In this document: positions 11,530 through 24,560 of the stretch, piece after piece
Layout of the letters: each line of letters begins with the position of its first letter
How positions within the stretch are numbered: the first letter of the stretch is position 1
Source of the DNA: Rhytidiadelphus loreus
Taxonomy: Eukaryota > Streptophyta > Bryopsida > Hypnales > Hylocomiaceae
Direction of reading: 5' to 3'
Length of the DNA: 64,000 nucleotides
Assembly (NCBI GenBank): GCA_947034895.1
Contig: OX344763.1
Location: 40,671,025-40,735,024 of the forward strand
Translations under genes and position numbers: made by a program
Notes under the pieces: generated by a model
The model's input: only the letters and a program-made list of their open reading frames with translations
Databases searched by the model: none
Told to the model about the DNA's origin: nothing

Positions 11530-12000
11530 TCCGCTATTAATGCAGTCGGACGGCATGAATCCACGTACGGGAGCATCGGACGGCGCACAGGCGGACGACA
11601 AGATCGAGCGGTGGAAAATCAGCGTCCGTTACATTGCACGGTCACCGTCAAAAGCGGACGGGCCCCCGACGGGCGGACGGAGATCCGGAATTCCGGACCA
11701 TCCGGTCACCAGTCCGCTCCTGTTCCGTCGGGCCGTCCGCTCCTGCCCTGTCAGCCTGTCTGCTTTTGCTCCGTCGGGCCGTCCGCTCTTGTACCATCAC
11801 GCCGTCTGCTTCTGTTCCGTCGGCCCGTCCGCTTCTGTTCCGTTGGGCCGTCTACTCCTGTTCCGTCAGAAGAATCGGTCATCCGCCCATCCAACGATCG
11901 AACGCCATCTATCGCCAGGTAGTCAAAATACGTCCTGGGGTCAGCGCCCGTGGACTCTGGACGTCCGGCGTCACATCCGGACGCCCTGTCAACCCTGCTT
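11530..12000. repeat. GC-rich array between two divergent genes
   Basis: Tandem-like CGTCCGCTCCTGTTCCGTCGG and CGGACGG units. The minus-strand gene starts at 11367 on one side and the coiled-coil gene runs to the right on the other. The right part is homologous to the K1 upstream array; the left part continues into the leader shared with the 38188 gene. ORFs through the array are repeat artefacts. Confidence 0.7.
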
Positions 12001-13056
12001 ACACCGAGGGAGAAGGAGGAACAGGAGAAGGCATTTGCAAGCCGAAGACGGAAGTCTACGGATCCGGCAGCCCGAGGTAAATTTTCGGGTCCCTCCCTCA
12101 CGCAGGATGTGAAGACCTGGGAAGGACCACGCTTCTTCGAGTGCGGAGAAGAGTAGATCCAAACAGCAAAGTTGTACCAGGACAGGCTCGCGGAAATTGT
12201 ACTGCAGACCGTGGAGGTGATGCACTGCGAACTGGAGAACCTACTGGACGTGCTGAAGATGTTGCCGCCCGAGTCAGAATGGAACAAGATGAGGACGGAG
12301 ATCCGGAACCTGAAGACGAAACAAGAGGAACTCAAGGGAAAACTGAACTGGACGGAAGGGGAGCTGCACCACTCTTAGGAAGCGACGCAGAAGGCCTACC
12401 AGGCTTTCCAGACATTCCAGAAGTGGATGATGAGTCCGGCTGACCTCTACAACAAGGCAACACTCTATGACGAGATGCAAAAGACATCCGGGGCCCTCAC
12501 CAATACCAAGATCGTTCGGGTGATGGTTGAAATGTCAGGTAGAATGGAGACGTCGTTGAAGGAGTTCTGGTCCATGATGGCGAACATGGATCCGAACAAG
12601 CCCCTCGACTTCGGTGGTTTTCTGGAAGTCCCGGATGTCATCGCAACTCCGTCAACACAACCCCCAATCTCACCCGCCAAATGGACAGGTCAGTTTGGAT
12701 CTCTGCTGAACATCATCAACGCAGGAGGACAGAGTCTAGTATTTCCGGATCCGGGGATTCCGGTCCGGAGTAGCCTGGACGCTCGGATTGAACTTGTGCA
12801 AAATCCAGCGCGCACACATCTAGAGCAATTCGATGATATCGAACCTCCTCCGCCCGCACCAATGCCTGCACCGGATCCTATTCCCATAGAAATCTCGGAG
12901 GAGGTGGAGGTAGAGGAGGATCTGCAGTCTTTGGAAAAAGCGGACCGGACTCTGGTTCACATGGACGAGACGGACTCCGACAGTCCCCCTGTCCGGAAGA
13001 CGTCCATCATCACCCGGGCATCCCTCCGGACACCACAAGGCAAGACTAGCACCTAG
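11950..13056 (+). pseudogene. Coiled-coil/acidic protein gene of unknown family, two in-frame TAG stops
   Basis: One frame continues to TAG at 13054-13056 with TAG at 12154-12156 and 12376-12378 and no indel; about 369 codons as drawn. The start is uncertain because no ATG is evident before 12172. Visible parts are a charged N-terminus (PREKEEQEKAFASRRRK), a long helical middle with heptad-like Leu/Glu/Lys spacing (LAEIVLQTVEVMHCELENLL, then EIRNLKTKQEELKGKLNW), a helical region ending in MANMDPNKPLDFGGF, and a Pro-rich then Glu-rich tail (PPPPAPMPAPDPIPIEI, EEVEVEEDL). There is no zinc knuckle, protease or reverse transcriptase, so a retrotransposon gag role is only a guess. Both stops could be former CAG codons. 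The 5' region is homologous to that of K1. Confidence 0.55.
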
Positions 13057-14160
13057 GGTAGTTAGGGTTCGATAGTAGTTCCAAGAAACAGCGTAAGGGA
13101 AAGTAGGTAGTTAGACTGATAGTTTTTCAGTTGTCATTTTGTTAGACTGGAGTTCCGGGTCTTCATACAGAACCCGGATTCCAGGTTTTGAGGCTATAGT
13201 TTCAGTTAACTTATTTGCCCGGATTTTTAGGACAGTTTAGGATTGGGTGAAGCGGTGCTTTCTACGGAATTTCCGGCATGTAGTTTTCTTTTAAAAGGAA
13301 GGGACCGCTTGTGGTCCCTCATTCCTTTTCTTGCTATTCCTTATTTTGAGCAGTAAATATATGTTTGCATTTTTATTGTCTTTTTATTCATTGCCTTAAT
13401 TTTTCTTGTGGGTCCTTGCTTTCCTTTTCCCTTGGGTGTTTAAGGTTGTTGGGCGCATATTTGAAGGTTTTGGCTAAAGGGTAGAGAGGTGGTAAGAAGG
13501 AGTCTGGATTCAGGGTTTCTCATGTCTGTGAACTGTGTGTTTGTCTAGGGAAGGGATTTAGAATTGTGAAGGAGTTGTGTGGAGTCCGGCGTTGGTGGTG
13601 TGGGTGCGAGTCCGGAAGGCCAGGGAGGGTTCTGTGCGGAGATAAGCAACCGTCTGGGAAAACCCCCACTCACTCGGAAGGTCTGCCAGCTTATGACACA
13701 AGTTGAAGTTTTGGTACCGGACCCCGTCTCAGTTTCCGAGTAAGTTCTGTATTTGTCGTTGTAGTATGGAGGGTCAGGTTGTATTTTGAGTGACCTGCTT
13801 CTGGAGGAATCCAAAGTTGTGAGGGTGAGCTAGTCCGTACCTTGTTTATGACGGAAAGTACTTTGGATCCGCGTCATTAGGAAGTTAGAGTTAGGAAGTA
13901 AGACAAGAAGAAGTGGTGATGTCCCTACCCTTCGTAAAAGAGTAAGTAAGGACCCTCTGAGGGCAAAACAGAGTTATAACAAACCGTATGTTTTGAAGTT
14001 ACGGATCTGGTGACGGGTGAGATCTGGATCCGGTAGAGAGTCCGAGAAGTTATAGAATCCGGGTGGGGAGTGAGGTTTGAAGTTATTCACATTGAACCGG
14101 ATTAGAAGGAGTTTAGAACACCCTCTGGGGTTCCCTAGGACAATATTCCATGTCATCTTA
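13057..14160. other. GC-moderate spacer between two TE genes
   Basis: No gene is supported. It contains CCGG-rich segments and short hairpins, for example GGGACCGCTTGTGGTCCC near 13302 and CCGGGT...ACCCGG near 13156-13178. ORFs here have no recognisable features. Confidence 0.4.
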
Positions 14161-15092
14161 CCACATAGTTGTGGCTAAGAGCGCTTACTACCGTACTACG
14201 CGTACGACAGAGGCTCTACTTCATGGAAAATCAAGATGCAACTCCTTCGTTCCTGAGGCCTCGGGAAAATCACAAACATTCCAACAGTAGGATGACCTCA
14301 TGTTCCACTTCCTAGGAAACTGTTCTTGCAACTTGACAACTCCACAAAAGACAATAAAAATAGGTTCCTCATGGCTTTTTGCTCATTGCTCACTGCCAGG
14401 TGAATATTCAAAGAAGTTACTGTTGGATTTTTCATTGTCGGGCATACACACGAAGACATTGACGCGCATTTCAATTATCTCTCTAAACTAATCAAAAGGA
14501 AGAACACCTATGTACTAGCTGATCTCATGAAGGCGTTCATGGATTCACAAAAGACTGTTGCCTTCATTCCGGAGTTCGAGCAGGAGGTGGCGGACTTCAA
14601 ATCATACCTCAAGGGCTTCCATCATGATGGGGTGAACAAGATCATTGGACTAGGAGACAAACACCTCTTCAAATTCTATGTCATCGAGGCCGGAGATGAT
14701 CGAGGATGGCCGGTCATGGAGTACAAAATAAGGACCACAAACTCATCATGGTAGCCTCCAGGGCCACCCATGAAAATGTGGACCGCAGATGAAGATGGGA
14801 GACCCAACATTCCACAGGGAAACCCATGACCTGTGCCCTTCAAGGCACTTTGGGGGAATGTAGACATAAATCCTAGAAGGCGAAATACAAAGAAAGAAGT
14901 TGCCAGGGTTAGCAAATGCAATGATAAACAAACCTTCATCAAAAATGAAATCGCTAAGTACATTGAATTCTGGAAATCGGGAATGGCCAGAAACAAGCGC
15001 TATGTAGAAGAAATGGCAGGTTGTGTTGCTTACTGGGAAATAATTCAAACGGAGATTAATTTGCCGCTACCACAAACTCCAACATTGTTTCA
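14161..15092 (+). pseudogene. DUF7869-type gene, 5' segment
   Basis: One continuous frame holds HVPLPRKLFLQLDN, then NKNRFLMAFCSLL, FKEVTVGFFIVGHTHEDIDA and a helical RKNTYVLADLMKAF segment. The QLDN...NKNR and GHTHEDID blocks are, as I recall, hallmarks of the eukaryotic DUF7869 family of transposon-like proteins, whose biochemical role is unknown to me. Six in-frame stops lie at 14176, 14254, 14293, 14401, 14752 and 14827 (TAA, TGA, TGA, TGA, TAG, TGA) with no indel. The frame is cut at 15092 by a CACTA-type terminus and resumes in phase at 53031. The N-terminal part is not identified. Confidence 0.75.
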
Positions 15093-15589
15093 CACTACAA
15101 TAATGACAGTTAAAATGGTGGTAATAACTGTTTTATAACTACTAAAATATGACTGAAGATGACTGGCGACTACTCGCAGTCATATTGTTGGAGGTCAATA
15201 CCTTGGAGAGAAATATGACTGCTAGTCATTTTTGGGCCTTGTACTTCACGGGCGTATATTATACGTCCATTGGGAACACCAAAGTATTTCATAGGGAACG
15301 GTAGGGAACTTATTTGAAAACATTGAATTATATTATTAGTCATATTTTCATGGTAGTAACATTTTTTTTGTTTTTGGACAACCTAAGAAAAACATGGGTA
15401 GTCAAAAAAAATATAGACAAGCCATTGTTTAAAATTTTGAAACCTAAACACCACTTTTTAAAGGTTTTGAAACCCTAGCCACCACTTCTTAGGGTTCTAA
15501 AATCCTAGCTTTCATTTTTTTAGGTTTTTGAAACCCTAGCCACTACTTCTTTTGACTCTTCTTCCTTACCTTTTGTTGTCTCTTAGTTC

Positions 15590-16060
15590 TTACCTATTGT
15601 TGCTTCTTCTTTTGTACTTCTAAGTTGTTTTTTGTTACATCTTTATTCTTGCTTCTAAGTTGTTATTTTTGTTGCATCTTCACTCTTGCTTCTTACTTGT
15701 TATGTTTTGTTGTATCTTTATTCTTGCTTCTTAATTGTATTTTGTTGCATTTTGAGTTCACTCTTGTTTCTTAGTTGTTGTGTTTTGTTGCATTTTGAGT
15801 TCATTCTTGTTTCTTAATTGTTGTGTTTTGTTGCATCTTGGGTTCACTCTTGTTTTTTAATTGTTGTGTTTTGTTGCATTTTGAATTCACTCTTATTTCT
15901 TAGTTGTTGTCTTTTGTTGCATTTTGAATTCACTCTTGCTTCTTAGTTGTTGTCTTTTGTTGCATCTTGAGTTATTCTTATTTCTTAGAGTTGTTGTGTT
16001 TTGTTGCATCTTCACTCTTGCTTCTTGTTTTTTTTCTTCTTGCATCTTAATTTTTTCTTC
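15590..16060 (+). repeat. T-rich minisatellite, unit about 48 bp
   Basis: About eight imperfect units share TTGTTGCATTTTGAGTTCAC and TTCTTAGTTGTTGTGTTTTG. The pyrimidine-rich strand yields a meaningless Leu/Phe/Ser ORF. An AAACCCTAGCC(A)CCACTT repeat precedes it (15435-15550). Confidence 0.75.
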
Positions 16061-16352
16061 TTCTTATTTCTTATTTCTTACTTTTTGTTCTCTCTTTTTG
16101 TTTTTTGTTTCTTTTTGTTGCATCGTAACTCTTTTTTGTTGTTTCTTGTTACCTCTTAGTAGTTGCTCCTTATTGTTTCTTGTGCATCTTAAGTTGTATT
16201 TGTTGTTATCTTTTAGCACTTGTTGCCTTTTTTCTTCTTGTTCCTTGCATCACCATTGTTTTTCTTCTTACCCTAAATTTGTATTACATATTTTCTATTG
16301 TTGTAAACTTTTGAAGATTGAGCTTTATTGTATGTTCATTAAAAATTAACCT

Positions 16353-19300
16353 TGTGAGTGTTTCTAACTCCACCCTTAAGTCAGAAAGTTGCACACAGGT
16401 TCTAGCAGCATAAGTTAATGATTCAAATGGGTGAATTATAAACTTAGTGTTCTTTGGCCTTCCAAGCAATGGACACTTAGTTTATTATGGTAATAATTGA
16501 ATTCTATCTGCTTCAAAACAATCTAAAAGTTAAAAGGTTCAAGACCTTGATGAGTAAGTAGAAACTAATCTAATGTAAAATTCTATCTAAGCTAATGTGT
16601 AGAATGCACTTTGCACTTCCTAGAATGGTAAAGCAAGTTGAATTCTGATGTTCCTACTAAAAGATATTGATGGATGAAATTCGTTCCTAATTCTATCATA
16701 AAAACTTCATCTGTTAACTAAATATAATAATCAAATTCTAAATAAGCCTAAATTTGAGCGTTAATTTGTTAATTAATTTAACTAATGAATTTTTGAGTGA
16801 AAATCTAGTTTTGACCTATTTTTAGATTTTTCATCCAAATTTAGGCTAAACTTCATCCATCCTTTATTCCTTTAAAATTAAAGAAATTCTAAAGTAAAAG
16901 TTGGTTTTAGAATCTTCAAAAGATTTCCTAAATGATTCTAGTCTCAAAAGATTCCTTAGTTATTCTTTAAAAATATTCCTAATTGTTCCTTTATTCATTT
17001 TAATTTTAAGTTATAATTCTAAAATTAGTAGTTTTGGGGTTCTTTATTATTTTTATGAAGAAAGTGATCAATTATCTTTCTACCAAGGTAAAAAGTAAGA
17101 ATTTAGGACTTCTAGGTGAAAACTTATGAATGGATGAAAATTCCCCTTAATTGGATGGAATTCGTTCATTCAATAATTTTCAAGAGAATAAGGGGATAAA
17201 TTAGGTTTTAACTTTTCCCAATTATTCTAATATTCCTTAAGTTCCTAATTTAAGTTAGATTCCTTTTGAAACTCTTTTGGATGAAATTACTATTTCTTTT
17301 CCAAATTAATTCCAAATTCATCAATTTATTACTTCCACAATTTTAATTAGGTTCTTTAAGAATTTTAGCAATGTTCAAACTTTCATGTATCAATTGAGAT
17401 TCTAAATGTTAATTGTGATTTAAACAAAAAGCAAATTTAAAGAAAAACAAAGTTAGAAATCATACTTTAGTATCGAAGATGTCGGTGGATCCGTCGTCGC
17501 AAAATACCATCATAATTGTCTCTTCAAAGTCCTCCATTGTCTTTCATGAGATTGCGAATTTTAGTGAGAGTTGGGTAATTCTTTGTTGAATTGTTATTTT
17601 AAACCTATCTAAAAATCACATTGTTATTAGTTTTGGCAATTAGAAGTGATTCTTTGGTCTTAGGTATTTAATTTAAATTGTATAATTTAATCAAATTGTC
17701 TAAATTTCCAATGAATAGTAGTAATATTCCCTTGCCAAATTTTAAATAGTTTTTTAAGTTAATATTCCAAAGATATTAGTTGTTTTTGTTTTTATCTATT
17801 TGGCTTATTGGGCCTAATAAAACAAAACACTAATTAACAATTTTGCCAACTAAAACAATTGGAATCCTAATTAATATCTAAAACCAACCAGATGAATAGT
17901 ATTCTAATAAAATAATCTTAAATAATCAAAGACAAATCTATCAATGAATAGGAAAAAGAATAAAAGGATGAACGACAATCTAAATGAATAGTAAAGCGAA
18001 TAGAACAATCCAAACAATTCCAACTTCAATAGTAAGATGCCAATAAAAAGAATAAAATAATCAAACAATCCAAATTATAAGATACTAACCTTGATGCTTC
18101 GTCTTCCTTCTTATAATCCTATTCCTTTCTTTCACTTCTTATTTGATTGTTGTTGTTGGCAAGCTATGGTTTGTTTGGTACACTTGAGAAATTAGAGAGA
18201 CTCCTTGGTGTTCAAATTTCTTCCCAAGACCCCTAAATTGGGTGCATGGCAACAACCGCCTATTCTTGGTAATTGTTTTTTGTTTATGGAATGGTCCCTT
18301 TTTTGGTTCCAAGTACTGTCTGATTTCTCCTATGCTGTCCCTTATTGTTAGTTCACAAATTGAACTTCTTAATCAATCAATTCCCCGATGGGTTCCTAAT
18401 CACCGCAGTCAATTAGCCTGTTCCCAATCCGCAGTCGGTCTCCCGTTCAGCAGCTGCCACGTGTCAGGGTGTGATTGGGCGGCGCCCTGATTGTCTGACC
18501 TCTGTCCTTGCTTCGTCCACTGGCTCCATTCATTGGTTTAGCAGCCGTTTGCTTTGTTTCATCTCTGTTGACTAGCCTTGCCTTCGGGTTGTCCTTGCCT
18601 TTGGACTGTCCTTGCCTTCGAGCTGAATTTTTGAACGTAAATCCTAACCTTGATAAACTGAAATTTTGAAGAAATTTTGGTATACTTAACTTTAAAAAAA
18701 TCAGCACCTTAAAATAATGATCATGAGAAGATTAATTTTGATGGAATTTGATGGAAACAAAACAAGAAAAACAAGAAAATAAAACAACCACTTTTTAATG
18801 AAGTTAAAAAGAAGAAACAAAACAATTTAAATGAAGCAAACAATCAATGGCAAGATTGGGGACCAAATACCCCACCACGTGTACAATACGAAAAGGAGGG
18901 AAATCAACAGAGTTTGGCCTTTAAATAAGTTTTCAGAGAATCTTATTTTATTGATTTTTGTTTAGTAAGTCAAAGCTTTGCCGTGCGGGAGCTACCCTAG
19001 GCAACACGAAAGAATCAAGGAATTAGAATTTTTAAGTACCCGTTTTCCAAGAGTTAAAAAGTCAAAGCTCCGCCGTGCGGGAACAACCCTCGGATTTAAT
19101 AGACAAATCAAAGTTTCCAATACCCGTTTCCAGGTTTCAAAGTCAAAGCTCCACCGTGTGGGAGCAAACCAGGAATAGATGGTATCCAAGGACCAAACTA
19201 ATATTTTGAAGACTTAATTTTTAAAGGAGGTACACATGACAGTATTTAACCGAACATTAAAAATTAATTCCTAAAATTTCAAACAAAATTCTAAGTTTAA

Positions 19301-21413
19301 TCACTAAAGGAGGTACACATGATAGTGTTTAACCAAACATTAACAATTATTCAAACCAAACACCCGTTATACAACGAGTTTTGGCACGTGGTGATGCTCA
19401 AAACCTTTTGGCAAAGTCTAGCCTTACCACTTTAAAGTTTAAAGTTCACAAATTGTTATTAATTCGCACAAATAGTTAGTTAGTATCCAAAATAACAATA
19501 AAATCAAATTAGAGTTTGGGAACTATTCCCACAACTCTCAAAATATCAAAGTTTTGGGGCTTGAAGCCTCCAAATTCAAAAAAGAAGTTAGTTAATTCAA
19601 ACAACACTAGAGTTAGGGGATTTCCTCCTCTTAAACTCTTGAAAAGCAAAGTTTTGGGGCTTAAAGCTTCCAAATTCAAACAAAAAAAGAAAACAAAGCT
19701 TTGAAGGGCCCTCTGGACCTTCAAAGTACAAGAGAAGAGAAGAAAAGAAAATAGCCAAATTCTGGCTTAAAAAGTGCTCCGACAAGTGTTGATAGCACAA
19801 CAAGAGCAACAACAAGAATGAAACAAGATAATGAGGGCCATGAACAACCTCGAGGAAGAGCCTTATATACTCGCTCCCGGCCTCCCCAGTAAGTTGTTCG
19901 TAAATATTTTCTTACTTTCAATCTAGATATTTTGCTAAACTAATCTAACGTGTTTTCTAAATAATCTTTGTTTAATGGGTAGGAAGGTCCTCAAGCAAGT
20001 TCCTTCTAGGCCCTAAATGGCCTTAGAATCTCTTCCCAAATCAAATATTAGATTTTTCCAAAGATATTTTGAAAACCTACCTAATTAACCAAGATATTTT
20101 GCAAATCAATCTAAGATTAGTTCTAAATTGTTTTTCATTAGTCCAAAAGATGGCTTTTTATACAAGACAAGTATCTTGAGCAAATTCAATCTTCGATTTT
20201 ACAAAAGATATTTGCAAAATCAACCTAGATTAATCCAAAATTGCCTTTTAAAAGTCAAACTAAGGGCTGACCCTCTTTATCTTTTGAGGGACAACTTGAA
20301 ACTGAAAACAAACTGTGCCATCGCGTTTAGAAGACCCCAATTCGCCTAGGCGACCCCTTACCCCTACCTCTCCAACCGTTTTAAAGTGCAAATTTGAGTA
20401 ACGGTAACTCAGAACAAAAGTCAAAAATCTAACTTTTGGATTTTGCATTTTTTGATGAAATTGTCGGTCCTAGGTGGTTTAGAATATTTGTGGGAGTAAG
20501 AATTAACCCTTGCATCGCTCCATTCAGACACTGTTAGCTCCTGGTACGCCAGTCAACCCACCGCCAAGTTATAAATTCTTGTAAAATTCGCTGTCCTAAT
20601 TCTGGTACTTGGAAATGTCGGAATGTCCTCAAACTTGATAAGGCTCTTTATTGGCACACAAAATACTATAATAATTTTTAGTGAGATTTTACCGCAATAT
20701 TTGTAATTTCTAGGAATTTACAAATGTAGTTTTAAATGGTTGACTTTCTATGGAGTCATCGTAGAGTTTTCTAAAATCCCAAAACTTTTGGGCGATCTTC
20801 TACAAGATGTCCATCAACTAAGGGCAAAACCAAATCTCCAATAAGGATGCTATTTTTAGCAATTCCTTAATAATTTCCACCCGGGGGGGAAGTTATTCTT
20901 GATATTGGGGGAATCTCGGATGTTTGGGCTTTATTTGACCTCTTAGTATGTTTTGACTTAGAAAAGCACCTCTCTGTATGTTCCAATCATCATTTCCTCC
21001 ATCTTAATCTGTGAATGATTCAAATTCTCAAGATTACCTGCAAACCACAAACCCAATTATTTTGAATTGGATTTTGACTAACTCTAACTTTTAACCAGTT
21101 TGTTACATGCATACTTATAGGTGATGTATCACATGAACATGACACTAGGACTAGCTAACTCTCAAATCCTTAATTTGCTCAAAATTATTGACTTAAGTAC
21201 CTAATTTTACTAATAAGATCTAAAATTAGTGAAAATGCAAAGTTTTACATGTTTCACGCATCTAAGGCCATTCCTCACTACTTTAGTAGGGACTTCTATC
21301 AAAACGCTCAATAACTGTATTTTTATGTTTTTTTTCATATTTTTCATTTAAAAACTAACTAAAAATCACAAAAAATAAGTTCAGAGTTCCAAGTGCCAAC
21401 TTGAGGGCTCACA
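16353..21413 (-). mobile_element. Solo-LTR-like element A2 (5.06 kb) with 5-bp target duplication
   Basis: Tips are TGTGAGTGTTTC and GAGGGCTCACA, flanked on both sides by AACCT (16348-16352 and 21414-21418). The 5-bp duplication and TG...CA ends are typical of LTR-retrotransposon integration. No second copy of either tip and no gag/pol frame occur inside, so it is best read as a solo LTR of an element with an exceptionally long LTR, or a non-coding LTR derivative. It matches A1 throughout, including the TATA box (19863-19869), the GTCAAAGCTCCGCCGTG repeats and the doubled AAAGGAGGTACACATGA block. Confidence 0.8.
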
Positions 21414-21822
21414 AACCTCCTATTTCTTTAATTGTATATGCAAGCAACAAAATTGAAACAAAGTCATTGGAGGCTACTTGCAACTCACTTCATATTATTG
21501 TAAGAAATATAGTCTCTATAGACTTGTGTAAATAATTCATTGTGATATACATATTTTGTATTTGTAATATTTCTTATTTCTAATAAATTATAAATGTCAT
21601 TGAAAGGAGTCACATTCCTTCTTATATATTCCCTCTCCAATATAATTGTTTCTTTTATGTATTTGTTTTTAACTACATGAAATTTTTTATTCAATTGTTA
21701 AAATCATTTTAATGTATGATTGCAATGTGCCACATCCATTTAAAATGTATAGAAAACATGATTGTAGTTTGTAATTGAAGCTATTTTGAATTTCAATCAC
21801 CTCAATCACAAATAGTACACAC

Positions 21823-22051
21823 CAGGGTTGACGAATTGGAGCGTCCAGCCCAAAATCGTGTCCCAAAAGCGGAAGTCCGGACGCGAGGACGTCCAGACGT
21901 GGCAGACGCGGGGGACGCTGGGTAAATCGGAGCCGTCCGTCCGATTTACCTCGGGGTAAATTCAGGCGTCGGAATTCCGACGCTGCCTCGGGCCGTCGGA
22001 ATTCCAACGCAGTCGCAGAACTCGCAGTTGTCCTCCTGAATTGCAACCTTG
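21823..22051. mobile_element. Short hAT-like MITE candidate with GC-rich core
   Basis: Ends are CAGGGTTGACGAATTGG and the reverse complement of CAAGGTTGCAATTCAGG, an imperfect inverted repeat. The core is GC-rich (GGACGTCCAGACG; GTCGGAATTCCGACG palindromes). Flanking 8-mers GTACACAC and GTTGAAAC match at only 5 of 8 positions. The left end resembles the left boundary of the palindromic element at 57956. Confidence 0.4.
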
Positions 22052-24169
22052 GTTGAAACAGGATTAACAATCATATCATCATGATCCTCTAGCCTTTCAA
22101 AAGCATTTCAATTACCACAAGTATAAAGCCAAATTTTTTAATTTTTTTCATCATCTTGCAATATATCATGCTTCATTGTAGAAAAGCAACATACAAATGA
22201 CACAATCAATTGATATTTTGGATTGAAATCATCTTTGGTTAAGTGCCCCCTTCAAAAATAATGGTATTAACACCATCAATAAGTTTAGGAGTATTACAAT
22301 CAAAGTCTCTAGCAATCAATTGTCAGTACGACAATCTGTGCTTTATGTAATATGAGCACATGAACATTTAAGCCTATGTCCTTTCTATTTCTAAGGATTG
22401 TAATCAAAATCTCCTTTCACGTCTGCCCCACTACTCTCACACCCATTTCCCAATCTTGCGTCTTCGTCGTCGGATGTGTCTTCCATATCATCTGATGAAG
22501 AGCCTAGACATGTCGTTCTTCCCTCTTGTACTTGCGTGGATGAAAGGCATCTTCTTCGTTTGTCCTTTTTGAGTTCTTCTTTTACTCTTAATAAGGATTT
22601 CCCATTTTGTTCCTTAATGCCAACAACACTTTTCATTTTCCTCTTTGAAACATGTGGACGTGCATCAAGAGGGTTTCCAATGGCTCTTGTTTTTTTCAAC
22701 GGGGATATTGCAAAAGGTTGCATGACTCTCTTCTTATTGGCTCTAGGTGATCCCCCACCCTCTAATTTTATTGTTGAGGGCCCTCCACTGCCTCCATGAA
22801 TGATTATCTTCGGTGAGATTGAAGATTGTGGTTTAGGCACTAACATTGTTGGGGGCCGTCGTGGTGGTGCATTACGAGAATGCCGAATGAACATTGAAGC
22901 CAATGTCTCATCCTTGTCATCGTCCGTGGATGATAAAATACCTTGACTAGGCCGCCTTTCTTTTGAAATATTTGCAATCCGTTTTCCAAGCCCTAAGCTC
23001 CCAACGCCATCCGAAATTTGACTAGGGGTTTTCAATTGTGCACGTGGAGGGATGCTAGATGGTGGTACTTCAAAATCTTGCATGAGTTCCTTCTTGGCTT
23101 CTCCATTGATGCACGAAATTGGACTTCTAAACCCCACCACACATAGATCAACATTCTTCTCCGCTTCATTTGCCTTAGGGATTGGAATACTTGGGTGACC
23201 ACTGTTCGCACTTGCCAATACAATGGTTGACTCAACACTCGTGTTGCCAACGTTCATTTTGACATTCACCTCCCAAGGCTCACGTCCTCCCTTGCCGATG
23301 TATTTGTCATTTTCTTCCGCTCGCAACACTCCTCTAAACGGAGACTTAAGTGGAAAAAGATCTTCATCCATTCTTTGAGTCCCATCATTGGGAATCGTTC
23401 TCTCATTGGCCTCTACATAAGCGTCTTCTTTTTCCGATAGAACTTTTTCGCTACTCATGAACCCACTTCCATCCACAAATCTAGCTATGGAAGGTACATC
23501 TTCATTATACCCATCATTATCCTCATCCAATGGAAAGTCATAGATGTCTCGATCATTGGCTCGAAGATCTTCATTGGGCCGACTTGGACTATCGAACATT
23601 TCATCATCAAAATTGTGCCCGTCGAAATTCATGGCATCTTCGTCATCCAATAGAGGCCCAACTAACCCACCATCCTCCTCGTCTTCTGAGATAAACCCCT
23701 CTGAATCTTCCGAATCCACTTTGTCATCGTACCACTTCTTCTCATCATTTTCCTTTGATGCTGCCAAGACCTTGGAATTGGTGTACACATACACCAAGTC
23801 TGCCGCCCTTTGCGTTGTCAACTTGTTCCGAGATTTGTTGTGAACAAAAGAATAACTACTCCAATTTCGTTCACATGAAGACGAGGATACCGGTTGTGCC
23901 AAAATTTGCTTGGCTGTAGGAGCAATGAGCTTCCTACATGCTGTAGGCGCTTAATTACCCACCCTTGGTAATTAATCGGACACAACCAGGTGACAATGGA
24001 GTTGCCCCCAATTGGCGAGGGAATAGTTCGGGCTAACCGTCCCCTAACGGCAGCCTATGCGAACTACCACCGAATCTTTCCTAATCTATGGGAATCTAAG
24101 GCTAATTGACCCTTCCTAAGACTGGAGAGGGATTACCTAAGTCCCTTCCATGGTTTCCTGAGTTAATTG

Positions 24170-24560
24170 GGTCTTTTCCTAATCTAAGTTATCTTTTTCC
24201 CTAATTTAATTGGTCTAATTTATCTTCTAATTTAATCTTCTAATTTAATTTATCTTCTTCCCTAATTTATCTCCTAATTTAATCTTCTAATTTAATTTAT
24301 CTTTTTTCCTAATTTAATTTCCTAATTTAATTCCTAATTTAATTTATCTTTCTCCTAATTTAATCTTCTAATTTAATTCTTAATTTAATTTATCTTTTCT
24401 CCTAATTTAATCTTCTAATTTAATTCCTAATTTAATTTATCTTTTCTCCTAATTTAATCTTCTAATTTAATTTATCTTCTTTCCTAATTTATCTCCTAAT
24501 TTAATCTTCTAATTTAATTTATCTTTTTTCCTAATTTAATTTCCTAATTGGATTATTTTG
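24170..24560 (+). repeat. TAATTTAAT minisatellite in B1
   Basis: Repeated CCTAATTTAATCTTCTAATT and TAATTTATCTTTTCTCC segments with irregular unit length (about 17-35 bases). Confidence 0.8.

Noticed and set aside
11438..12335. Several overlapping ORFs of 130-224 codons on both strands
   Set aside because: They run through the GC-rich array, where stop codons are rare on all frames; none has a recognisable feature.
15924..16349. 141-codon Leu/Phe/Cys-rich ORF, membrane-protein-like
   Set aside because: It is the translation of a T-rich minisatellite and has no start context or domain.
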